A stretch of DNA of 64,000 nucleotides from Acanthosepion pharaonis (taxonomy: Eukaryota; Mollusca; Cephalopoda; Sepiida; Sepiidae). Both the position numbers and the translations under genes were made by a program. Every line of letters starts with the position of its first letter. The stretch's first letter is position 1. The notes beneath the pieces are model-generated. The model saw nothing but the letters and a program-made list of their open reading frames with translations, did no database searches and had not been told where the DNA came from. Location of the stretch: contig CAHIKZ030000835.1 of assembly GCA_903632075.3 (NCBI GenBank), positions 1,805,001 through 1,869,000 on the forward strand, written 5' to 3'. This document shows, piece by piece, positions 1-10,105 of the stretch.

Positions 1-35
1 TATATTTCTTGTAAATATCATAAACACATACACAC

Positions 36-39
<4 letters not shown>

Positions 40-102
<63 letters not shown>
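40..102. repeat. (TA)n tract
   Basis: Uninterrupted TA dinucleotide run. A second run lies at 396-442. Such tracts of 30-75 bp recur roughly every 1-2 kb through the window, and many sit exactly at the edge of a transposon or SINE copy. Confidence 0.95.
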
Positions 103-103
<1 letters not shown>

Positions 104-391
104 CTTGCAAATATCATACAGATATACACAACCCCAGTCGACTAGAAAAAAAAAATTAAATTATCTGCTACAAAAAATTAAAACACCTAAACTTATTGTT
201 GAGGGGTTCTCCCCTTTTTACACAAATGGACTCACCCAGGGTAATACATATACTACTTCTAGTGAATACCCGTGAGAAGGACGAGAAGAAGGACGAATGA
301 GCACGAACCAGAACGAACGTAAAGAGCAAGAGTCACAGTAAGCAAGCACGTAGATTCAGTAAGAAGTCATACATTGATACGTCGATACCAA

Positions 392-449
<58 letters not shown>

Positions 450-584
450 AACCCGCATTCCTGGAACTACTAACTTGCATTACCAGTTTGTATTATTACA
501 TTAATACATTTATTTTCCTATATTCTTTTTTGGCGTTTGTTATTTATTGGCACCGGATTTCATCCCGGAATCCACAACACTTAT
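103..584. other. No gene seen
   Basis: AT-rich spacer with one TA tract (396-442). I see no coding or structural signal. Confidence 0.6.
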
Positions 585-828
585 CTCCAACAATAAGAAC
601 ACGCCGGTAAAATCTAAATTACATAGAACCAATATTATTTAAAAGAGATCAAATGCCCCTTAAGGAACGGTGTTCCTGATCAAACCAAACTCATAAATAA
701 TTATATTGGTCATACCACTACATGCCTTTCGAGACGACTCACGTTACACCTATCCGGGCATAGGTCAATTAGGACACATTTAAACACGTACGGAAGCCTA
801 CCAAACTCCATCCGCAACATCATTCAGT
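585..828 (+). pseudogene. Penelope-like element (family B) GIY-YIG fragment
   Basis: The frame from 699 reads NYIGHTTTCLSRRLTLHL followed by a SIRTHL-like segment, ending near 826. This matches the YIG...RL..H core of the GIY-YIG endonuclease that Penelope-like retroelements carry after their reverse transcriptase. Upstream, LHRTNII in another frame (about 617-637) matches the segment just before the domain in the second copy at 1760-2075. There are several frameshifts and stops, so this is a dead fragment. It is directly followed by a SINE-1 copy. Confidence 0.7.
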
Positions 829-1120
829 TGTGTGCCATGTGTGATACACGCTCTAGACGATCATGTATCTTTCGATGACAAGTCAGATTTTTTTCTGCAG
901 TAGGTTGCCATTTCTTTCTGCGGTAGACCAGTTGCCCTCCAAGGCTGTAATATCCAGTCTGCTCTACTATTTAACACATAACCTGGTGGGGGGGGGTAGA
1001 TGGATTTATAAATTTCCTTAGGATATTTGCGCCTAAGTGAACGTAACGAAACCCACTGGAATTCGAACTCGGCTCTCCGATTTCTCGTTCCGAGCAGATA
1101 TGCCTTACACTATAATGCAC
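829..1120 (-). repeat. SINE-1 (tRNA-derived), copy
   Basis: On the minus strand a tRNA-like head carries a degenerate A box near 1104-1116 and a B box (complement of ggaattcgaactc) near 1060-1075. The body includes a conserved block (complement of gtagaccagttgcc.tccaagg). About ten other copies or fragments occur here (1171, 20783, 33899, 36680, 37225, 39060, 45936, 51400). tRNA-derived SINEs are known from octopus and squid. Confidence 0.75.
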
Positions 1121-1170
1121 ATTTAATTACTAAATACATGTAAAATGTTATTAAAGCCAATACCTAACAA

Positions 1171-1463
1171 TCAGCCAGTTATGTGCCATGCGTGATACAC
1201 GCTTAGACGATTAAGTATCTTTCGATAAATGACTGACGAGGCAGATTTTTCCCGCAGTAGGTTGACATATCTTTCTACGGTAGACCAATTGCCATCCAAG
1301 GCTATAGAACACGGTCTGTTTTGCTATTTAGCCACAGTGGAGAAAAGCAGGATCCATACCTTTCCCGAGGGTATTAGCACGTAAGTGAATGTAATAGATT
1401 CGACTGGAATTCGAACTCGGCTCTCCGATTCCTCAATCCGAGCCGCTATCCATTACTCCAACA
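1171..1463 (-). repeat. SINE-1 (tRNA-derived), copy
   Basis: Second copy in the same orientation as the one at 829-1120, about 345 bp away. B box region at 1408-1425 (gaattcgaactcggctctcc); tRNA start near 1460. Body blocks match the first copy, with scattered substitutions. Confidence 0.75.
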
Positions 1464-1504
1464 TACTAATAGAAAATACAAGCATAATAGGCTCATCCAT
1501 ATGA

Positions 1505-1737
1505 AAAAAGGGTTAAATATAATGGAAGCCCTAATAATAAAAATATAAAAAGCCACACTCAATAGCGTTAACTATGAACACTGACACAACGCACTGACCG
1601 TGTTTGGAAAATAAAACATTCCCTTCGGATACATACATAAAAATCCCCACACATTCAGTTAAAAACAAATAAAAATAAGTATTTAAATGAGACCTAATTG
1701 AGCAGATAGATGTAATGTGAGTCTCCTCGTCAAACAT
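1505..1737. mobile_element. Penelope-like family B debris, both strands
   Basis: 1505-1640 matches, on the plus strand, the 3' untranslated part also seen at 2075-2220 and 57688-57865 (aataatggaagccctaat). 1678-1737 is minus strand and translates to MFDEETHITS...SIRSHLNTY, a piece of the family B GIY-YIG domain. So an inverted fragment abuts a direct one. Confidence 0.55.
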
Positions 1738-1759
1738 GTTGCAAAAAAAAAATTAGACT

Positions 1760-2330
1760 AATTATTTATTACAAAAAATTGAAAACTGCCAACCTTATAG
1801 TTAAAAATAATAATTCACCTTTTAGCACAAAATTAAATAGAACAAATATTATTTACGAATTTAAATGCCCATTAAAGAATTGTATTCCTGATCAATCAAA
1901 ATTTCGTAAACAATTATATAGGCCACACTACAACATGTTTGACAAGAAGGTTCACACTACATATTTTCTAGTATAGCTCAATTAGGTCTTATTTAAATAC
2001 TCATGGAGACCTACTGGACCATATTCGTAACATACTTGTTGATAATACAAATATAATAGCATCTACATTTTAAAAAAATAATGAAAGCCTTATCAATAAA
2101 AACAAATAAAACCCAACACTCAATAATATCAACAATATAATGAACATGAACACAATATCTTGGCTGTGTTCTGAAAACGAAAACATTATATAAATACATG
2201 TATCCAACAATCTATTTCTTGTAAACAGTAAATATATTTAAAACCTTGAAAATGGCTAAATGTATGGCCGAAAGCGCTCAGAAAAAAAAAAGAATAATTG
2301 GACAGTTTTTATATAAAAAAATAAGATCAC
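1760..2330 (+). pseudogene. Penelope-like family B, 3' copy
   Basis: The frame from 1779 gives LNRTNIIYEFKCPLKNC, the cysteine-bearing segment that precedes the GIY-YIG core in this PLE lineage. A shifted frame then gives an R.HLNTHG...HIRNIL-like tail up to about 2075. The 3' untranslated part continues to about 2330 and includes aaaatggctaaatgtatgg, which also occurs in related form near 57890. The reading frame is broken several times. Confidence 0.65.
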
Positions 2331-2411
2331 ATGAGAAATTGTGTAAAAAACTAAATCAAAACACCTTGTCTGTCATATTCAATGAAACGTGCACGAAAGA
2401 AGGATTGCTAC

Positions 2412-2500
2412 CTAAATATACAAACAAACACACACACACGCACGCGCACACATACACACGCGCACACATACACACGCGCAAACACATAGACACACATATA
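2412..2500. repeat. (CA)n-rich microsatellite
   Basis: Imperfect CA/CACG tract ending in a short TA run. Confidence 0.9.
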
Positions 2501-2504
2501 TATG

Positions 2505-2620
2505 TTTTGTCTATCAATTTTTATTTTAGAATTACGTACATTATTTACATTATTCGGACTATTGTCGCCATATTTATCACAACGTTTTGGCCGTTGTACA
2601 CTCCGGCCTTCTTCAGGTGG
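2505..2620 (-). repeat. PLE-A terminal unit with hammerhead-like core
   Basis: Minus strand, immediately 3' of the tRNA-like module of the PLE at 2976-3966. Positions 2620-2583 read CTGAAGA, a GGCCG...CGGCC stem, then AAAAC where other copies have GAAAC. The remainder (gtccgaataatgtaaat type) matches the 128-bp units at 46.2, 52.8 and 53.3 kb. Confidence 0.7.
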
Positions 2621-2825
2621 TTGGAATGTCGAACTTAACCCTTTATTTCCCTCACTGGGGTAGACTGTTCTAGTTCCACGTGCCATGTTTGATGGCTGTC
2701 TGTTATCAGTTATCTCCTGTTAATTTCCCTCTGAAAGTTCTCCACTGCCTTAACCGGGTATTGAACTCACACTCTTGGGGTTCTGTCACTGGATCTAACC
2801 AACGCCTTTATCCACTGTGCCATGG
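2621..2825 (-). repeat. SINE-2 / tRNA-derived module in PLE-A 3' region
   Basis: Minus strand. A box TGGCACAGTGG (2812-2822) and B box GAGTTCAATACC (2757-2769), about 55 bp apart as in a tRNA gene. The body ends in a segment containing CTACCCCAGTGAG and AAATAAAGGGTT, then runs directly into the hammerhead-like unit. The same order, coding end then this module, recurs at 34882-35345, so it may belong to the element and not be a chance insertion. Confidence 0.75.
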
Positions 2826-2975
2826 GTGTGCATTTCTGGGTATTATAAACCTAATGTCATCAGCAACCATTTTTACCAGTGCTCATATTCACAATTTTTG
2901 CTGTTATCATTACATGTTTTTACCAGAGCTCATATTGCAACTTTGTTGTTATTATTGTTTTTCTCTGGCACTCCT

Positions 2976-3966
2976 TTATACTGGTTCCCATATTGTATTT
3001 ATTTCTATGCTTGGTCTACTCAGGAGATTTTTGTTGCCTAGCATATGTGCTGATTCCTTAAGTTTACGAATTTTCCAATGGTGTTCCTTGTCTATGATCT
3101 CAACCTGATCCCACAGAGGGCGGTGATCTCCCTTCTCTCTCCATACTTGGTCAGCTACGCCTGATTTTTCTACTTCCCCTCGTGTTACAGCTTTCTGGTG
3201 TTCTTGAAGCCTTACCTTGAGGAGGCGGCCTGTCTCTCCTTTATATTCCTTTCCGCAGCTGCACGGGATAGCGTACACAAAGTTTTTAGTCATGTTCTCA
3301 TCTATGGGGAGTCTTACTCGGGAGAGATATCTGCGAAGTGTTGTCCAGCTTTTGAAGGTTGTCCTGATGTTATATGGACCGCAGATCCTTTGTATTTTCT
3401 CTGATAACCCCTTCACATAAGGTAGTCAGACTGTTTTCTGAGTGTTGTTGTCCTCCTCCTCTTGTACCCGCCTATCCCAGTTTTGGGGGGGCATCTACCA
3501 TGTACCCAGGGGAGTTGTTACGTTGTAGGGTACTATTTATACTGACCAATTCTTTATCTAACGTCTCTGGGTCGCCACTTATGACTTTTGCTCGGTGTTG
3601 TAAGCAGCGGACGATCCCTTTCTTTACGCTGTATGGATGGTGGGAGATGAAATTGAGGTACTGTTCGGTGAATGTCGGTTTACGGTATACGGATGTCTTG
3701 AACCCATGCTCTCTTCGAGATATTAGAACATCCAAGAATGGGAGTTTGTTGTTACTCTCTCTCTCCATTGTGAACTGTATCGAAGGTCTTATTGAGTTCA
3801 CATGGTCCAGTAAAACCTGAACATATTCCTGGTGTGGCCAGAGTATGAAGGTGTCATCTACGTACCTTAACCATATAGTTGGCTTTAGAGATATAGATTT
3901 TAATGCCATTTCCTCAAAGTATTCCATGTATATATTCGCTATTGCTGGTGATAATGGCGAGCCCAT
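2976..3966 (-). pseudogene. Penelope-like element reverse transcriptase + GIY-YIG endonuclease
   Basis: Two minus-strand open stretches. 3966-3472 starts at MGSPLSP..ANIYME (RT motif), then LRYVDDTF with both catalytic aspartates, LPFLDVLI and YRKPTFT: a classic Penelope RT palm and thumb. 3416-2976 reads FVYAIPCSCGKEYKGETGR and VRLQEHQ, the Penelope version of the GIY-YIG nuclease with its conserved Arg. A frameshift at the G7 run (about 3484-3490) and a TGA near 3430 separate them, so it is inactive. The 5' half of the RT is missing beyond 3967. PLEs prime at exposed ends and are linked to telomerase RT. The left side leads into a SINE-2 module and a hammerhead-like unit. Confidence 0.9.
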
Positions 3967-4008
3967 TGCTAAGCCCTCATCCTGTCGTTATATGTGTGAT
4001 CACATACA

Positions 4009-4076
4009 AAAATGAGGACGATAGTCCGAATAATGTAAATAATGTACATAATACCTCATCTCAGATATATAGACAG
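4009..4076 (+). repeat. PLE-A terminal fragment, inverted relative to the ORF
   Basis: Plus-strand gtccgaataatgtaaat...tacctcatctcagatatatagacag, the same sequence as the unit at 2505-2585 but in opposite orientation. The truncated PLE is therefore bracketed by inverted terminal pieces, an arrangement known for Penelope elements. Confidence 0.7.
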
Positions 4077-4284
4077 ACTTAGAATTAGGTGTTTTGTGTT
4101 ATCAGTAAATTCTGACCGTTTAAATGATATCACATTGATTGACTTGAAATTTATTCTATTAAACTTAAATACGCTGGAATTAAAAATCAGTTTCATAACT
4201 ACAAACAAAACATTCCTCAGGAAAGTTTGATTGAAAAGAACAGACAGGGCGTGTATGTTTTTTTTGTTTTGTTTTGTTTTTTTT

Positions 4285-4535
4285 AAATCGGAAACAACCC
4301 CAAACAAGGCAGTAAAGCCACTAAGACGCAAGGGATTATTTGGTATGGAAAAATTAGGAACAGAAACATTAATAATGAGCGGAAGAAGGAAAGTGTAATC
4401 AGGAAGACAGTAGATAGCGATTGACATTGCATTTAATTTTTTGCAGATTAAAGCTGGCTGGAAATAGAGCCGAAAGGGAGTTTCACAAGCAAGAAGTGCG
4501 AGAAAATAAACCGTTAGCATAGAATTTACGGTTAC
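4285..4535 (-). mobile_element. LINE-A 3' end
   Basis: Complement of the LINE 3' end at 6218-6545 and 34040-34510. It includes the conserved tail (gcgtcttagtggc ... ggggt) followed by an A-rich tail, seen here as the T-rich stretch 4255-4285. Coding traces (RTS..WNS) are degraded. Confidence 0.6.
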
Positions 4536-4628
4536 ATCTCAACTGTAAATTGATAAGATGTCGACCCCAACATTAAATTAAAAAAAAAAGTCTAGGTAGC
4601 ACAGCAATTATCGAAAGTACTTGAACAA

Positions 4629-4684
<56 letters not shown>

Positions 4685-5230
4685 TACATGATGCCCCCAA
4701 ATTTACCGCCTATTCCAGTTTAATCGGACATTTTCTTAAAAAACACTTTTATTTCATCTCATCATGTTTAAAATGTTTCATATGTGTATAACTTTCTAAT
4801 TTTGTTTACAACTTTATAATTCTTTTATCTAATTTTATTTTCATTCCCTTACAGAACCTTATTAATAATAAATACATAAGAACGCATCTTTGTTGGCCCT
4901 CACTCATGGATTTCTTTGCGTGGGGTTTCATAAAAACAAAGGTTTATTGCCAAAAAGATTAATAGTCTCACTGAGCTTAAAGAACACATTCAGTTAGCAG
5001 TGCAGGAGATAACTCCTCAAATACTTCATGAGTTAAATAGAATTTTGTAAGCCTTGGTTGACAATCAGTCAGCCGCAGAAAGAAGCAGTAGCCTACTGTG
5101 GGTAAATCTTCTGCTTAGTCAAGGTGAGCTTTGGAATTTGTAGGGATAGAGACGGAGCACATGTTAAAAATTTTCAATGAAGTTTTGATATAAGATTTAT
5201 AAATCTAGATAATTTATTCTGAGAGACCCA

Positions 5231-5291
<61 letters not shown>

Positions 5292-5849
5292 TACTAAGTA
5301 ATTATACATTAAGTTTCTGTAAAATAAAAATTTACTTAATCAAAGAAATGAAATAGCAATTTTTTGTAGACACTGCCAAATATTTTCCTTAAATAATGTT
5401 AATTATGAAAAGAGATGAAAGATGAAACATACATGTTTATACTTGATCTTTGATTAATCATTTTTTTAAATACGAATCTAATATATTTATTTGTAAAACA
5501 TAATGTATAGTCTATTAGAAATAGAAAAGTACTTTTAATTTGTAGAAGTAGAATTTAAATAATAAAAATACGACTTACTCATATTCAGACGACCCCTTTA
5601 AGACATCTTTGTGTATAAAATTAAGCGACCAAATAAAAATGCCAAAAACTTTTCATAATTGAAAAACACATTTGACACACGAAAAACGGATGTCATTGTT
5701 TGTGAGCAGGCATCCCTACCCCACCTTAACTTAATCTGATTTTGAAAGTAACTTACATTTGATACAGAACTTGTCTAGGGAAATTAAAATTAAAACCCAA
5801 ACACCCCTTATCAAATTGTTAAGATTACGAAAAATGTAACCTTAAGAAT
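4536..5849. other. No gene; AT-rich with two TA tracts
   Basis: TA tracts at 4634-4681 and 5231-5286. A weak SINE-1-like piece lies near 5045-5120 (cagccgcagaaagaag). Nothing else could be supported. Confidence 0.6.
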
Positions 5850-6050
5850 TTAAAATATTAAGATTGTCTGTGCTTATAAGTGAAGTAAATCTCTTTATTG
5901 GTTATTCCCAAAATCGCTTCAGAATGGAACGGAGCTATAGATTTTGGATTTAATTTTATAATTAAATTTAAAATTTGAGTTTCTGTATTGAAACGTGGTA
6001 ATTCCTGTATAGCGATGGAACCATATTTTAAAATAGAAATTAAATAATAC

Positions 6051-6085
<35 letters not shown>
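5850..6085 (-). repeat. R1 repeat with TA tract
   Basis: Minus strand: the TA tract (6053-6085) leads into AAAATATGGTTCCATCGCTA, then GGAATTACCACGTTTC. The same unit follows a TA tract at 46861-47117 and 57957-58150, so R1 is an interspersed repeat that begins in or next to (TA)n. Confidence 0.65.
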
Positions 6086-6088
<3 letters not shown>

Positions 6089-6170
6089 AAAATATAGTTC
6101 TAAGATACGCTATATTTATGGCTTAAAGTACTCAGTATCGGGGATAAAGCGTCTGTAAATAAAAAAAAAA
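6085..6170 (+). repeat. R2 repeat fragment
   Basis: aaaatatagttctaagatacgctatatttatgg... matches the R2 copies at 33310-33390 and 34615-34690. The fragment starts at a TA tract. Confidence 0.55.
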
Positions 6171-6217
6171 TGAACATTCGCTTTCATGCTTCGCTATGGT
6201 ACGTAGACTTAATTTTT

Positions 6218-6545
6218 ATTAATCCCAGTGCTAGATTGGCAGTTAGGTCTCATCATTTTACAGTTGAAATGGCTAGATGCAACCGTAAGTTCTTTGCTAA
6301 CAGTTTCTTCTCTCGCACTTCTCGCTTGTGGAACTCTTTTTTCGGCTTCTTGCTTTCCAGTCAACTTTGATCTTTAAAAATTGAAATGCAATGTCAATCG
6401 TTATTATTTGTCTTTGTGTTTCCCGTTCTTTTATTGTTCTCTCACCTCAACAGTGTTCTTCTTTTTCTCATATTCTTTAGCACTCATTAAGCCCATTGTG
6501 TCTTTGTGGTTTTATGGCCTTGCTTGGGGTGAGATGATTAAATAA
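6218..6545 (+). pseudogene. LINE-A ORF2 C-terminus and 3' UTR
   Basis: ARLAVRSHHFTVEMARCN.KF..NSFFSRTSRLWNS is the usual C-terminal end of a jockey/CR1-like LINE reverse transcriptase. The 3' UTR follows, with ccttgcttggggtgagatg and an A-rich end at 6545. The closest relative here is at 34040-34510. It is a 5'-truncated copy. Confidence 0.7.
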
Positions 6546-6576
6546 AGAAATTTAAAAATAAGATAAAACGACTTAC

Positions 6577-6627
6577 CAAGTTTCGATTTCTTCTTCCTGA
6601 TAATCAATTCTTGGAATTGGTGTATTG
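6577..6627 (-). CDS. TH: Tyrosine hydroxylase exon (PIPR segment)
   Basis: 51-bp minus-strand exon. Acceptor TTTGCAG lies just above 6627 and donor GTAAGT is the complement of 6571-6576. The first C completes the CA left by exon 19424-19491. The exon reads NTPIPRIDYQEEEIET and leaves TG for the next codon, which TGG (Trp) would complete. Family members read GDPIPR.EY..EEI.TW here, the start of the catalytic domain. The NT in place of GD is unusual. The next exon is not in the window. Confidence 0.85.
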
Positions 6628-6639
6628 CTGCAAAGAGAG

Positions 6640-7340
6640 AAAAAGGGTTTAAGAAATTACTACCCAATCAAGTGTGTAAATTACTATCAAGTATTTTGTA
6701 ACAGGTTGATTTATCATCACTCAGTTGCGTCTCTGTCTTTGGGCAGAGTGCACTCAGGGGTGAATCCGTCAAAGGACAGAGTTGTAACTGAGGAAAATTC
6801 TACTGAATGGTACCCAGCACTGGGGAAGAGCTGCCCGAGGCCGCGCCCTCTCATTGCAACAGAGAGAGGGGTCGGTGCTCGCACTGAGGCCAATACAACC
6901 TACAGTTGCTCGGATCGGGCTATTTTTGTTTCTAGCCCGGGTGTACGCGCTCGGGCTCCGCACATTAAACCTACCTTGTGCCACACAACTTGACTTATTA
7001 TCCAGTCAAAACAGTTATTGCAATATAAATTATTATTAAATGGAAGCAGCCCACCGACAAAGTGAATCTGTGGTAGTAACAAAGTTCAATATAGTCATTA
7101 TGACAGCCGGTCTGATAAGAGTATACCAGACACATGCCTCACAGCCAAAAATGAGCGATTTGGTGGTAGGTTTTAATACATTGCTAGAAATACGTTCAGG
7201 TCGGATATCTGAGACGGCGTCGAATTAAGCATGTACTAGATGTATCTTCCAAGCATCCATTAAACAGGAACCTTCTGCCCATAAGACCTCTTTCCGTTAC
7301 CAACATGCCGATTGGGACTGATTCTGAAATTTTTTTCGTG
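6640..7340. other. Unassigned; slightly GC-richer stretch
   Basis: 6720-6990 is less AT-rich than its surroundings. Short open frames occur on both strands (for example 7040-7228), but none has a recognisable domain, splice pattern or relative in the window. Confidence 0.4.
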
Positions 7341-7344
7341 ACGT

Positions 7345-7660
7345 TCCTTTGACCTCCCAACTGAAAATTGCGCCACTGAGGTTTCTTCTTGGGTCAAAGC
7401 CGGCATAGACATTTTCATCTCTTTTCGGAAATACCAGGTGAACCCACAATCCTGGTTCACACCAGCATCCTCAATCGCCATAGCACACAGGAACCACTAT
7501 TTCCGGCTATACCAGCGTGACAGCTCTGCTCATAACAGGAGCCTATTTGCTACTGCCCGTAACAAATGTAAGCGTGTCCTCGAAGGAGCTAAGTCCCTGT
7601 ATGCTGAGAGAATGAGGCACCGCAGAGCCTCTAAAAAGTTGGCTCTCGTGATTACTGACG
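7345..7660 (+). pseudogene. LINE ORF2 endonuclease-RT linker fragment
   Basis: The open frame from about 7345 includes NCATEVSSWVKAGID, SWFTPASSIAIAHRNHYFRL and RLEG/KSLYAERM-like residues. This is the segment between the apurinic endonuclease and reverse transcriptase in jockey/CR1-type LINEs (W.TP.C..AI..R...). It is cut off at about 7660 where PLE-A terminal units begin, so the PLE units inserted into, or deleted, the LINE. Confidence 0.65.
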
Positions 7661-7968
7661 TCTCTGTAATACTATTTACATTATTCGGACTATTGTCCTC
7701 ATCTTTGTCGCCATATTTACCACGTTTCGGCCTTTCAGTATCTGTCTATTTCTGAGATGAGGTATTATGTACACTATTTACATTATTCGGACTATTGTCC
7801 TCATCTTTGTCGCCATATTTATTACAACGTTTCGGCCTTTCAGTATCTGTCTATATTTCTGAGATGAGGTATTATGTACACTATTTACATTATTCGAACT
7901 ATTGTCTTCATCTTTGTCGCCATATTTATTACAACGTTTCGGCCGTTGTACGCTCCGGCCTTCTTCAG
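7661..7968 (-). repeat. PLE-A terminal units, three in tandem
   Basis: Three minus-strand units (attcgg marks at 7683, 7785, 7892; spacings 102 and 107 bp). The last, 7968-7931, has an intact hammerhead-like core: CTGAAGA, GGCCG...CGGCC stem, GAAAC. In the two outer units the stem II loop is deleted (CTGAAAGGCCGAAAC), which explains the shorter spacing compared with 128 bp elsewhere. Confidence 0.75.
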
Positions 7969-8003
7969 GTGGTTGGAATGTTGAACTGAACCCTTTATTT
8001 CGC

Positions 8004-8214
8004 TACATGGCACAGTGGATAAAGGCGTTGGTTAGATCCAGTGACAGGACCCAAAGAGTGTGAGTTCAATATCCGCTTAAGGCAGTGGAGAACTTTCAGG
8101 GGGAAATTAACAGGAGATAACTGATAACTGACATCCATTAAAACATGGCATGTGGAACTAGAACAGTCTACCCCAGTGAGCGAAATAAAGGGTTCAGTTC
8201 GACATTCCAACCAC
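8004..8214 (+). repeat. SINE-2 copy, head-to-head with the PLE-A unit
   Basis: A box tggcacagtgg (8008-8018), B box gagttcaatatcc (8062-8074), body to ccaaccacc at 8214. Bases 7970-8003 are the complement of this SINE's own tail (8180-8213), so a minus-strand tail and a plus-strand full copy meet as a palindrome. Confidence 0.75.
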
Positions 8215-8298
8215 CTATTACCGATTACTTGCTTGGGGTGATACCGATTAAAAAAATCCAATGGATGATTAAAAAGTAACTCCCTATTTTATGTATGA

Positions 8299-8523
8299 AT
8301 GGCCAGCCAGGAGTCCTGACTAAACACCCTGTGACTCTTTCTTTGGGGTTTGGTTAAAGGAGCAATTCTGCTATACCAAACCAAGACTTTGGAAGAACTT
8401 AAAAGGAGAATACAAGAAGGTATATGTTCCATGCCACAAGAGTTCCTAGTGAAATCAATTGACGCGATTCCTGTGCGACTAGAGAAGCTGGTAGCGAAAT
8501 CCGGTGCCCGTATCGAATTTTAA
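8299..8523 (+). pseudogene. IS630/Tc1/mariner-type transposase C-terminus
   Basis: Frame one reads WPARSPD (stop) TPCD, the SPDLTPCDFFLWG signature that carries the last catalytic acidic residue. After a frameshift it continues LWGLVKGAILLYQTKTLEEL and ends VAKSGARIEF with a stop at 8521-8523. The N-terminal two thirds are absent and no terminal repeats were found. Confidence 0.65.
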
Positions 8524-8692
8524 ATAAAACCTCAGGCCAACCGCTTTCTTCTCATATGCATTTCTTGTAAAAATTATAGTTAATAAATAAATTATAAGTA
8601 TTGTAAATTAGGGAGTTTCTTTGCAATCATCCTGTAGATGTGGTTATCAAATCAGCAAGACTTCCTCGCCTTCAAATCTAAAAAAAAATACA

Positions 8693-8972
8693 ACTCTCTG
8701 TCGACACGCTAGCAGACACCGCCGATTTCCTCCCGCTCATGAACAGAGATACACAGTGCGTCATCCCTTAAAAGACACACGCCCAACTAGTTAGGCTCAA
8801 GCAACTACATGCAACTCTGCGTCACTGTACGTAACATTTGCAGTAATTCACCTTAATTTACCTACATAAAACATGTACATGTTAATGCCCTCAATCAATC
8901 AAGATTAGAAGCCATGAGAGCCATGGCTGGTGTAGCATCAAGGCATCATCATCATTATCATCACTTATTGTT

Positions 8973-9023
<51 letters not shown>
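8693..9023 (+). repeat. Duplicated segment, copy 1, ending in (AAT)n
   Basis: Shares a long block with 9685-9945 (cctcccgctcatgaacagag, cagtaattcaccttaattta, acatgtacatgttaatg, gattagaagccatgagagcc) and ends in the same AA/T microsatellite. Spacing is about 1 kb, direct orientation. Confidence 0.8.
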
Positions 9024-9024
<1 letters not shown>

Positions 9025-9395
9025 CCTGCTGACTGCAGTGTATCTTTGAAGATATTCAAAAAGTTGTCAAAGTACGAGGACCTTGAAATAGAAATCGCGA
9101 AAATGTGGCATATGGGAACATCAACAATCCCTGTTGTAGTTGGAGCCCTAGGACTGGTTGGAAAAGATTCCAGTAGACTAATTGAAGGGATCCCTGGAAG
9201 TACATGCCTCGAAGAGATACAGAAAATTGTTCTGACAAGTACAGCCCACACCTTACGAAGGGCTTTATCTATGTAATCATTTTTTTTTTTTTTTTTGTCA
9301 GTGGAAATTGTCATGACGTCATTTCTAACCTTAGGTCCCTGGGCGGGACCCGGAAAGAAATGTGTAAACGCCAGAAATGAAAGAAAATAAAAACA
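9024..9395 (+). pseudogene. Non-LTR retrotransposon C-terminal fragment
   Basis: The open frame 9046-9276 includes KLSKYEDLEIEIAKMWHM, IPVVVGALGLVGK and LEEIQKIVL..TAHTLRRALS, a C-terminal signature common in animal LINE polyproteins. A T-run and a short GC-richer 3' part (ggtccctgggcgggacccgg) follow. It interrupts the AAT tract: copy 1 resumes at about 9396 with aataataatagttag, matching copy 2 after its own tract. Confidence 0.65.
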
Positions 9396-9480
9396 ATAAT
9401 AATAGTTAGACCGGTGAAAATGTCACGGTTTTCCTATATTAATTTTCTGATGAATCTTAATTCTCAACTCTTCGGTGAAT

Positions 9481-9549
9481 GATATTTTTTGTCGTAGAAT
9501 TCGCCATGAGCTTATTCGCTCATGGCGAATTCTACGACAATAAAATATC
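9481..9549. repeat. Near-perfect hairpin
   Basis: Arms 9489-9511 and 9518-9540 (core gtagaattcgccatgagc and its exact complement) with a 6-base loop ttattc. An outer gatatttt/aaaatatc pair extends the stem to about 31 bp. No flanking gene. Confidence 0.9.
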
Positions 9550-9684
9550 CGTAGAAATTCCCCTGTTGCATTGTTAAATATTTGAGCTTAACAACTTTAA
9601 GAAAATATTGTAATACCAATCATAAATATGAATGCTGGTAGTTATTCTAAGAACTCAGGGTATACAAATGAAAAGACTTTAAAC

Positions 9685-9945
9685 AACTCTCTCTCTCTTT
9701 CTCGACATCTTAGCAGACACTCCCTGACTCCTCCCGCTCATGAACAGAGATATACAGTGCGTCAGATAGACTCAACTTGTTAGGTTCAGTTAACTACATG
9801 CAACTCTGCGGCACTACAAGTGACATTTGCAGTAATTCACCTTAATTTAGCCTACACAAAACATGTACATGTTAATGCACTCAATCAATAAAGATTAGAA
9901 GCCATGAGAGCCATGGCATCATTATTATTATCATCAATTATTGTT

Positions 9946-10023
<78 letters not shown>

Positions 10024-10105
10024 AGTAGAAAGACATGTGAAAATGTCAGTTTTCCTATTTGAATTTTAGGAGGAATCTTGATTCTTAACTCTTCAGCTAA
10101 TGATT
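9685..10105 (+). repeat. Duplicated segment, copy 2, with (AAT)n(ATT)n
   Basis: Copy of 8693-9023 plus 9396-9480. The tract 9948-10022 is AAT repeats followed by ATT repeats, i.e. a self-complementary microsatellite able to form a cruciform. Confidence 0.8.

Noticed and set aside
2680..3820. Plus-strand frames overlapping the Penelope element
   Set aside because: They are shadows of the minus-strand reverse transcriptase and endonuclease frames.
5745..5790. Minus-strand mini-exon between ttccctag and gtaagt
   Set aside because: Joining it to the last TH exon would create TGA at the junction.
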